The translations under genes were made by a program, and so were the position numbers. DNA of 5,942 nucleotides from Bacteroidales bacterium (lineage in GTDB: Bacteria; Bacteroidota; Bacteroidia; Bacteroidales; Dysgonomonadaceae). Under the pieces are notes generated by a model, which had not been told where the DNA came from, ran no database searches, and saw only the letters and a list, made by a program, of their open reading frames with translations. Shown here one piece after another: positions 1 through 5,942 of this stretch. Numbering within the stretch: the first letter of the stretch is position 1; every line of letters begins with the position of its first letter. The stretch covers positions 1 to 5,942 of the forward strand of contig JAAYFR010000108.1 of the NCBI GenBank assembly GCA_012728155.1. The letters run 5' to 3'.

Positions 1-648
1 GAACAGGCCTCTTTGTAGTGTGGCAAAAGCGCTGTCTTGTTGACCGGATAAGAGTGAAATCCTGCCGATTGCTCCCAGCGAATGGGTTTGTTGCTCCCGG
101 TAACTCTCAGGAGCTTGAGCATAAAACTGCTCAGCAAGGTGGTAATTGGATAAAGCATCATTGTATAACCCCTGCATGGAGAGTAGATCTCCTATATTGT
201 ACTGTATCAATCCTTTGATCGCCATGTTGCCGGTGGTGGCTGCAAATTCCTCTGCCTCTTTAAAGTATTGCATGGTTTGCTCATAATCTCCTTTTTCGAG
301 ATAGACGCAGCCGCTATAAAAAGAGGCCAGCGCTTTTTGTTCGTGATTTCCCGAACGAGAGGTGAAATATTCTCTGGCTTTGAAGATAAGGGTATCCTCA
401 TATATCGGAATCCAGTTTTTATAGCGGGCACGTACCCTTGCTACCGAATAACGCATATAGTCTTCCTTGTTTAGGCTTTTCTCCGGATAGAAGATGGAAT
501 CGATCAATAGCAGGGCACTATCGGGGTGCTCATCCATCAGTTGCTCTGCCTGTAACAGCAGGTTGTCTGCTTCCGGTTGGGGGTTATGGCAAGCGGATAA
601 AATAGTTAATCCGGCAGCAATAAGTATGGTGGAAAGGATATATTGCAT
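1..648 (-). CDS. TPR-containing lipoprotein, N-terminal 216 residues (C-terminus beyond window)
   Basis: The frame is open from the ATG at 648-646 to the left edge with no stop, so this is a 3'-truncated gene of at least 216 codons. Residues 1-19 are a hydrophobic signal peptide ending in the lipobox L17-S-A-C20. The mature protein is therefore probably lipidated at Cys20 and held in the envelope. After a helical segment at 29-53 (LLLQAEQLMDEHPDSALLLI), tetratricopeptide-like repeats are visible at about 106-139 (G113, Y116, Y122, F129, A132), 146-179 (G153, Y162, A165, Y169, A172) and from 188 to the edge (G195, A207). TPRs normally bind other proteins; no enzymatic motif is seen. Known relatives in Bacteroidales often continue with more TPRs, a transmembrane helix, a coiled coil and sometimes a DNA-binding HTH, which cannot be checked here. 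The start lies 7 nt after the upstream stop, with only a weak AAGG at 662-659, suggesting co-transcription and translational coupling. Architecture is fairly certain; function is unknown. Confidence 0.85.
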   Translation of the reverse strand, partial: MQYILSTILIAAGLTILSACHNPQPEADNLLLQAEQLMDEHPDSALLLIDSIFYPEKSLNKEDYMRYSVARVRARYKNWIPIYEDTLIFKAREYFTSRSGNHEQKALASFYSGCVYLEKGDYEQTMQYFKEAEEFAATTGNMAIKGLIQYNIGDLLSMQGLYNDALSNYHLAEQFYAQAPESYREQQTHSLGAIGRISLLSGQQDSAFATLQRGLF

Positions 649-655
649 GTTTGTT

Positions 656-2410
656 TTACCTTAACGGAAAAAGGATTTTTGATATGGCTTCCTTCAAGAA
701 TGGATCGGACAATTTGTCCCTGACTATTTTCGTCATGGAACTTTTATCTTCTGATGGTAGATTGGGATGAGCACGTAGCCACGTATTGTGAGTGCGATAG
801 ATGAAGATATCTTTCAATATGCCATCTATACCTAATGAATCGGTCAGTATTTCATCTCTTTTTTGCAAATTGATCTTGTAATCTCCAATTGGATCGAGCT
901 TTGTGTATTTTTTATGGTATGCCATAAATTCATTGATATGGATTTGAAGTACTTGCTCTATTGCTTTGCTGTTTTCTTTGATTTCTTTCACTAACTCTTC
1001 GTTGACCTTGCCATTCGGGACTTCAAGTGATTTTTGAATCAAAGGCAGGAGACGGATAGTCTCTTCCGACAGCACTACACCCTTTTCCAGAAGATATTCC
1101 TCGAATGTTTGTTCTGGTTTAAATTCCGGGCGGTAGATATTTCCCGGTCGAAAGAAGATGCCGGCATTGTTCAAGGAGGAGAGCATCTGGTCGGCCGACA
1201 CTACCGACAGCAAACTCCGGTCGTTAGTGACCATTTTTAGTGGTGAATAATAATCTGTTGAAAGGGGTACCTCGTTGCCTTCATTTTCACGCTGCATATA
1301 ATACATGGAGGAGAGAAGCAACTCGCTGAGAGCACTCATCTTTATTTCATTCTCAATCAGACGCTTGGCTTTAGGACAAAGTGGGCTCTTGCCATCTGTC
1401 TCCTGGAGTGCTTTCAGATTGTCATTGATCCGATTTTCCAGATCTTTTTGCAGTTCGACGGGGCTCATCTTTTTCATTCGGGAGTCGATATCAGACCAGT
1501 TAGGCTTGTAGATAGTCTGTTTTAAAAGGTCTCGGTTCACGTTGGCCAAGGTGCCGTCAAATTCTGTTTTGGTGAAGATATACTGCCGGTTGCGGTATCG
1601 GTCGCCATCCAGTATATCCTCCCAATCGAGTATCATCGAGAGGGTATGCCCCGGTTCAATATAAAAACTTACTTTGCCCGATTTCAATAGGGAAAAAGAG
1701 AGTATTTTGGGATGTTCTATATTTATATCGGCTTCGAAATAACCGTTGGAATGCAATTTTAGGGGGAAGCTCTGAAAATTACCGTTTAAGTCACGATAAA
1801 ATATTGGATAAGTCTGTATAGTGTCGCCCGAATATCCCTTGATGAAACCAACCAATCGGGATGGGGCAGGATTGAAGAAGGTGTCCGAATCGAAATCGAC
1901 CGGTTTAATTTTTCTTTTTGCTTTCACTTCATTTTTTAGGCGTTTTGCTATGGGAGCAGGTATCTTGCGAAATTTCTGGTAACGCGTCGAGTCGAAGCTC
2001 TTCTCCAATGATATATTAAATATGGAGATTACTTCCTGATTATTTTTCATATCTCCATAATGAATCTCTTTTACCGACTTCTCCAGAGGAGGGAAAAGCA
2101 ACACATAGTCGGCCACACCGGAAGGAGTGGACAAATGTGTATGCATCTCTTGGTTTTCTATCCCCAGCAAATAATATCTCTTGTCGCTCTCTACCGGTTT
2201 AATAAAATCGGTGGGATAGAATTCTATCCACCAACCGGGAAGAAATGTGACATGGATATGCACTTTCGTGATCGTGTCGTGCAACTCAATCCTGGAGATG
2301 GTCTCTAATCCCGTGTTTTTGAAACGATAATCGGGATTGTCGATGATCTTGACCTGGGCTGCTACTGCTAATGGTAACAGGTAGAAGAATAGGAGTGTTG
2401 ATTTTTTCAT
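656..2410 (-). CDS. Secreted protein resembling the N-terminal part of TlpA-family disulfide reductases, without a thioredoxin domain
   Basis: This is a complete 584-residue protein, from ATG at 2410-2408 to TAA at 658-656. It begins with a Sec signal peptide (MKKSTLLFFYLLPLAVAA, probable cleavage before Gln19), so it should be exported to the periplasm or beyond. There is no lipobox. Residues about 20-135 look like the first beta-rich domain of Bacteroidales TlpA-family proteins (IELHDT at 41-46, FLPGWW at 56-61, LLFPPL at 104-109, then IHYGD at 116-120). Residues about 185-295 look like the second such domain (DTIQTYPIFYRD, then FYIEPGHTLSMILDW at 249-263). A mostly helical, charged region at about 315-575 follows. 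These relatives normally end in a thioredoxin fold with a CxxC site; here the only cysteine is C345 and the chain ends about where that fold would begin. Redox catalysis is therefore unlikely, and a binding or scaffolding role is inference. It is the first gene of an operon with the downstream TPR lipoprotein. Family placement is from remembered sequence patterns, not a search. Confidence 0.85.
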   Translation of the reverse strand: MKKSTLLFFYLLPLAVAAQVKIIDNPDYRFKNTGLETISRIELHDTITKVHIHVTFLPGWWIEFYPTDFIKPVESDKRYYLLGIENQEMHTHLSTPSGVADYVLLFPPLEKSVKEIHYGDMKNNQEVISIFNISLEKSFDSTRYQKFRKIPAPIAKRLKNEVKAKRKIKPVDFDSDTFFNPAPSRLVGFIKGYSGDTIQTYPIFYRDLNGNFQSFPLKLHSNGYFEADINIEHPKILSFSLLKSGKVSFYIEPGHTLSMILDWEDILDGDRYRNRQYIFTKTEFDGTLANVNRDLLKQTIYKPNWSDIDSRMKKMSPVELQKDLENRINDNLKALQETDGKSPLCPKAKRLIENEIKMSALSELLLSSMYYMQRENEGNEVPLSTDYYSPLKMVTNDRSLLSVVSADQMLSSLNNAGIFFRPGNIYRPEFKPEQTFEEYLLEKGVVLSEETIRLLPLIQKSLEVPNGKVNEELVKEIKENSKAIEQVLQIHINEFMAYHKKYTKLDPIGDYKINLQKRDEILTDSLGIDGILKDIFIYRTHNTWLRAHPNLPSEDKSSMTKIVRDKLSDPFLKEAISKILFPLR

Positions 2411-2472
2411 GTTGTTGCGTTAAATAATAAAGATATATTGTTTGGAGTACAGAATCTGGTTTTATTGTGTTG

Positions 2473-2503
2473 CAAATTTACCACAAAACCTATATACTAC
2501 AAA
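2473..2503 (-). promoter_or_regulatory. Bacteroidota-type sigma promoter for the 584-aa gene
   Basis: Read on the minus strand, TTTG at 2503-2500 is followed by exactly 19 nt and then TAAATTTG at 2480-2473. This matches the Bacteroidota primary-sigma consensus (-33 TTTG, about 19-21 nt, -7 TAnnTTTG) at every fixed position. Transcription would start near 2466-2468, giving a leader of roughly 55-60 nt before the ATG at 2410. That leader is AT-rich (TATTTAACGCAACAAC just before the ATG) and has no Shine-Dalgarno, as is common in this phylum. The site lies downstream of the rpoC terminator, so it should drive the 584-aa gene and the TPR lipoprotein independently of rpoC. No clear operator palindrome overlaps it. 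Confidence 0.75.
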
Positions 2504-2611
2504 ATCTTTATACCGGGAACTGTTGCATTCGACAGCTATACTTGAAAAAAGCAATTGTGAAGTAGAGAAAAGAAGAATGCGTTAAGAATGGAGTGAAAAG
2601 GGGAGAAAACA

Positions 2612-2644
2612 AAAACCCGCATCGGAATTTCCGATGCGGGTTTT
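2612..2644 (-). terminator. Intrinsic (rho-independent) terminator of rpoC
   Basis: A perfect inverted repeat pairs 2612-2626 with 2630-2644 (core ACCCGCATCGG / CCGATGCGGGT), giving a GC-rich stem of 10 or more bp, extended by A-T pairs, around a 3-5 nt loop. On the minus strand the stem is followed by TTTTTGTTTT, a good U-tract, starting about 50 nt after the rpoC stop. On the plus strand the tail is the weaker TTTTATTAATT. It is therefore mainly a terminator for transcripts leaving rpoC, though it could also stop plus-strand transcription. It separates rpoC from the next unit. Confidence 0.9.
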
Positions 2645-2663
2645 ATTAATTGGTAGGATAGAG

Positions 2664-2678
2664 AGGGTTGCCAACCCT
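2664..2678. repeat. Small perfect hairpin between the rpoC stop and the terminator
   Basis: AGGGTT (2664-2669) pairs with AACCCT (2673-2678) around a 3-nt loop, forming a 6-bp perfect stem. It lies between the rpoC stop codon and the main terminator. Neither strand has a proper U-tract directly after it, so it is unlikely to terminate alone. It might shield the rpoC mRNA 3' end or be chance; a 6-bp stem is weak evidence. Confidence 0.35.
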
Positions 2679-2696
2679 GTTTTGTCCCTTTGGAAA

Positions 2697-5600
2697 TTAA
2701 TTTTCAATAACTTCCTGGAATAGATTTACACGTTTGTTGGCATTCAACTTCTCGAAATCATCGCGTGAACCAACTATCAGTTTGTCAAATTCTCTCTGGC
2801 CGGTTCCGGCAGGGATGAGATGACCGCAAATCACATTTTCTTTCTGACCTTCCAATGTGTCGGTCTTCCCGTTGATTGCGGCATCATTCAATACCTTGGT
2901 CGTTTCCTGGAATGAAGCGGCCGACATGAAGCTGGTGGTCTGGAGAGCAGCACGGGTAATTCCCTGTAACACCTGATTGGCAGTAGCAGGAACAGCGTCA
3001 CGCGCTTCTATCGATTTCAAGTCGCGCCGTTTTAATGAGCTGTTTTCGTCACGCAGTTTGCGCGCGGTGACGATCTGTCCCGATTCAAACAGTTGTGAAT
3101 CGCCGGGATTGACAATCACCTTCTTACCCCAGATGCGGTCGTTCTCCTCCATCATCTCGTTCTTGTCAACTAATTGCTGCTCTAAGAAACGGGTATCTCC
3201 CGGATCCACCACTTCTACCTTACGCATCATCTGACGGACAATCACTTCGAAGTGCTTATCGTTGATCTTCACCCCTTGCAGACGGTAAACGTCCTGTACT
3301 TCGTTCACGATATATTCTTGTACCGCTGTAGGGCCTTTGATCGCCAAGATGTCCGATGGGGTGATGGCTCCGTCGGAGAGCGGCATCCCCGCACGTACAT
3401 AGTCGTTTTCCTGTACCAGTATCTGTTTGGAGAGCGGTACCATATATTTTTTCATTTCACCTGTCTTGGAGGTGACGGAAATCTCCTGGTTCCCACGTTT
3501 GATCTTGCCAAACGATATTTCACCGTCGATCTCGGCAACTACTGCCGGGTTAGAGGGGTTACGGGCTTCAAACAACTCAGTTACTCGTGGCAGACCTCCC
3601 GTGATATCTCCCGCTTTACCTACAGCACGCGGAATTTTCACCAGCACATCGCCGGCCTTGATCTCATCACCTTCGTTTTTCACGATGTGAGATCCGAGCG
3701 GAAGAGTATAGCTGCGTAACACATCGTCATTCTCATTCACGATATGCGCCGAAGGTGCCTTGGTCTTATCGCGTGATTCGATGATCACCTTCTCTTTCAA
3801 ACCCGTCTGTTCGTCAGACTCCACTTTGTAGGTGAGGTTTTCGGTGAAGCTTTCGAACCGGATCTTTCCGGACGCTTCGGAAACGATGACCGCATTGAAC
3901 GGGTCCCATTCGCAGATCAGTTCGCCCTTCGTCACTTTGTCGCCCTGATTGAAATAGAGCTTCGAGCCGTAAGGTATGTTGTGTGCCAGCAATACGATTT
4001 TGGTGTTGGGATCCACAATACGCATTTCCACCAACCGACTTACGACTACCTTGTAAGGCTTGCCTTCCGAATCGATGGTCTCCACATAACGCAGTTCGTC
4101 GAATTCGAGCGTACCGTCGTACTTGGTGATGATATTGTTTTCTGTCGCGATATTGGAAGCGATACCTCCTACGTGGAACGTACGCAGTGTGAGCTGCGTG
4201 CCCGGCTCCCCAATAGATTGAGCGGCAATAACACCAACCGCTTCACCTTTTTGTACCATTCTGCCGGTAGCGAGGTTTCTTCCGTAACATTTCGCACATA
4301 CGCCGTGCGGTGATTCACAGGTAAGTACCGAACGGATTTCTACACGCTCTACAGGTGATTCTTCGATCTTCTTCGCAATATCTTCGGTAATCTCTTCACC
4401 GGCGTTCACCATGATTTCTCCCGTGTTGGGGTGTTGCACATCGTGTACCGATACGCGTCCCAATATACGCTCGTAGAGAGATGCGATCACCTCGTCGTTG
4501 TTCTTGATAGCGGTTGCTACCAGACCACGCAGCGTGCCGCAGTCGTCTTCATTGATAATCACATCTTGTGATACGTCTACCAGACGACGGGTGAGGTATC
4601 CCGCATCGGCTGTCTTCAATGCCGTATCGGCAAGCCCCTTACGGGCACCGTGGGTAGAGATGAAGTATTCAAGCACCGACAATCCCTCTTTAAAATTTGC
4701 GAGGATCGGGTTTTCAATAATCTGTGCTCCTTCGGCACCGCTCTTTTGCGGCTTTGCCATCAATCCACGCATACCCGACAACTGGCGGATCTGTTCGCGT
4801 GAACCACGGGCTCCCGAATCGAGCATCATATATACTGAGTTGAACCCTTGGTCGTCTTCAGAGAGCTGCTTCATCAGGATATTTGAAAGCTTGGAGTTGA
4901 TATGAGTCCAAGTATCGATGATCTGGTTGTAACGTTCGTTATAGGTGATGAAACCCATATTGTAGTTCTCCATAATCTGTTCTACCTCTGCATATCCTTC
5001 AGCAATAAGCGTTTCCTTCTCTGCAGGGATAATCACATCTTCCAGATTGAACGAGAGACCTCCCTTGAAGGCCATGTAGTAACCGAGATCCTTGATGTCG
5101 TCGAGATATTGCGCCGTACGGGCTACTCCACAGGTTTTGATTACCTTTCCAATGATGTCGCGGAGCGATTTCTTGGAAAGTAGTTCATTGACATACCCTA
5201 CCTCTTTTGGAATAGCTTCGTTGGTGATTACACGTCCCACGCTGGTCTCATGCATCTTGCGGACCGGATTGCCCTCTTCATCGATATCGTCGACGATCAC
5301 CTTTACCAACGCATGTACATCCACCGCACCTTCGTTGTAAGCGATGATGGCCTCCTCCTCTCCGTAGAAAGTCATCCCTTCCCCTTTGGCCCCCGGTCGG
5401 ATCTTGGTGATATAATACAATCCCAAAACCATGTCCTGTGAGGGGACGGTGATAGGTGCCCCGTTAGCAGGGTTGAGGATATTATGCGCTGCCAGCATCA
5501 ACAGCTGTGCTTCCAGGATGGCTTCGTTACCAAGTGGCAGGTGGACTGCCATCTGGTCGCCATCGAAGTCGGCGTTGAATGCCGTACAGGCGAGTGGATG

Positions 5601-5942
5601 TAACTGAATGGCCTTACCCTCGATCAGCTTGGGCTGGAATGCCTGGATACCCAGACGGTGAAGGGTGGGGGCACGGTTCAACAACACCGGATGTCCTTTC
5701 ATCACATACTCTAAGATATCATACACCACCGGTTCTTTTCTGTCCACAATCTTTTTGGCAGATTTTACCGTCTTGACGATACCTCTTTCAATGAGCTTAC
5801 GGATGATAAACGGTTTATAGAGTTCGGCCGCCATATCTTTCGGCAAGCCGCATTCATGCATTTTGAGTTCGGGACCTACCACGATTACCGAACGAGCTGA
5901 GTAGTCTACCCGCTTACCAAGCAGATTCTGACGGAAGCGTCC
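2697..5942 (-). CDS. rpoC: DNA-directed RNA polymerase subunit beta', C-terminal 1081 residues (5' end beyond window)
   Basis: The frame enters at the right edge as GRFRQNLLGKRVDYSARSVI and ends at TAA 2699-2697; the true start lies outside. Relative to E. coli beta', roughly the first 335 residues are missing (clamp head, first zinc site, start of the double-psi barrel). This is the catalytic subunit of RNA polymerase. In fragment numbering, visible elements are the Mg2+-binding NADFDGD at 123-129 (D125, D127, D129; bases 5576-5556), the bridge helix at about 436-457 (GLADTALKTADAGYLTRRLV), the second zinc site C468, C542, C549 and C552 (CESPHGVCAKC), and the trigger loop at about 570-593 (AAQSIGEPGTQLTLRTFHVG). 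An insertion of about 185 residues at 594-777 corresponds to SI3 (sandwich-barrel hybrid motifs) before ITGGLPRVTELFEARNP. The conserved C-terminal FQETTKVLNDAAINGK is at 1011-1026. All catalytic and zinc ligands that should be present are intact, with no frameshift. rpoB is expected just upstream. A terminator follows the gene. Confidence 0.99.
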   Translation of the reverse strand, partial: GRFRQNLLGKRVDYSARSVIVVGPELKMHECGLPKDMAAELYKPFIIRKLIERGIVKTVKSAKKIVDRKEPVVYDILEYVMKGHPVLLNRAPTLHRLGIQAFQPKLIEGKAIQLHPLACTAFNADFDGDQMAVHLPLGNEAILEAQLLMLAAHNILNPANGAPITVPSQDMVLGLYYITKIRPGAKGEGMTFYGEEEAIIAYNEGAVDVHALVKVIVDDIDEEGNPVRKMHETSVGRVITNEAIPKEVGYVNELLSKKSLRDIIGKVIKTCGVARTAQYLDDIKDLGYYMAFKGGLSFNLEDVIIPAEKETLIAEGYAEVEQIMENYNMGFITYNERYNQIIDTWTHINSKLSNILMKQLSEDDQGFNSVYMMLDSGARGSREQIRQLSGMRGLMAKPQKSGAEGAQIIENPILANFKEGLSVLEYFISTHGARKGLADTALKTADAGYLTRRLVDVSQDVIINEDDCGTLRGLVATAIKNNDEVIASLYERILGRVSVHDVQHPNTGEIMVNAGEEITEDIAKKIEESPVERVEIRSVLTCESPHGVCAKCYGRNLATGRMVQKGEAVGVIAAQSIGEPGTQLTLRTFHVGGIASNIATENNIITKYDGTLEFDELRYVETIDSEGKPYKVVVSRLVEMRIVDPNTKIVLLAHNIPYGSKLYFNQGDKVTKGELICEWDPFNAVIVSEASGKIRFESFTENLTYKVESDEQTGLKEKVIIESRDKTKAPSAHIVNENDDVLRSYTLPLGSHIVKNEGDEIKAGDVLVKIPRAVGKAGDITGGLPRVTELFEARNPSNPAVVAEIDGEISFGKIKRGNQEISVTSKTGEMKKYMVPLSKQILVQENDYVRAGMPLSDGAITPSDILAIKGPTAVQEYIVNEVQDVYRLQGVKINDKHFEVIVRQMMRKVEVVDPGDTRFLEQQLVDKNEMMEENDRIWGKKVIVNPGDSQLFESGQIVTARKLRDENSSLKRRDLKSIEARDAVPATANQVLQGITRAALQTTSFMSAASFQETTKVLNDAAINGKTDTLEGQKENVICGHLIPAGTGQREFDKLIVGSRDDFEKLNANKRVNLFQEVIEN

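Noticed and set aside
207..431. A 74-codon minus-strand open frame inside the TPR lipoprotein gene
   Set aside because: It is in a different frame from the 216-codon open frame that carries the signal peptide, lipobox and TPRs, so it is an out-of-frame overlap.
656..2410. Functional disulfide reductase activity for the 584-aa protein
   Set aside because: There is one cysteine and no CxxC, so thioredoxin-type chemistry is not supported despite the resemblance of its N-terminal modules.
2504..2611. Possible small gene or RNA between the rpoC terminator and the promoter
   Set aside because: Only very short frames occur (one minus-strand ATG reads six codons to a stop), and no stable structure or riboswitch-like motif is apparent.
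3252..3719. A 155-codon open frame on the plus strand opposite rpoC, with several others (for example 4498-4905 and 3981-4313)
   Set aside because: They lie entirely antisense to highly conserved rpoC coding sequence, have low-complexity or unfamiliar translations, and no promoter or family motif is visible; they are shadows of rpoC codon use.
2697..5882. Starting the beta' gene at the GTG codon at 5882-5880
   Set aside because: The conserved beta' sequence continues in frame upstream to the window edge (GRFRQNLLGKRVDYSARSVI), so that GTG is an internal valine and the gene is partial.

Overview
The window looks like chromosomal DNA from a member of the Bacteroidota, most likely the order Bacteroidales. 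Three things point that way. The RNA polymerase beta' sequence has a Bacteroidales look. An intergenic promoter matches the Bacteroidota-specific form TTTG-N19-TAnnTTTG, with no Shine-Dalgarno at the gene it serves. The two accessory genes are of types I know mainly from Bacteroidales: a secreted TlpA-associated N-terminal module and an SPII lipoprotein with TPRs. Genus cannot be settled by eye.

Layout: all genes lie on the minus strand, so transcription runs from high to low coordinates. (1) 5942-2697 is the C-terminal three quarters of rpoC, whose start lies beyond the right edge. (2) 2696-2411 is a 286-bp intergenic stretch. Its contents, in transcription order, are a small perfect hairpin, a strong intrinsic terminator, about 110 bp with nothing recognisable, a near-ideal Bacteroidota promoter and an AT-rich leader. 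(3) 2410-656 encodes a 584-aa exported protein resembling the non-catalytic N-terminal part of Bacteroidales TlpA-family disulfide reductases, but with no thioredoxin domain. (4) 648-1 is the first 216 residues of a TPR lipoprotein that runs off the left edge. It starts 7 nt after the preceding stop codon, so the two genes are probably one operon.

Functionally there are two separate units. One is the housekeeping transcription gene rpoC, closed by its terminator. The other is a cell-envelope two-gene (or longer) operon with its own promoter. I see no mobile element, CRISPR array, RNA gene or defence system. The only part likely to hold undescribed biology is the envelope pair; the rest is ordinary.
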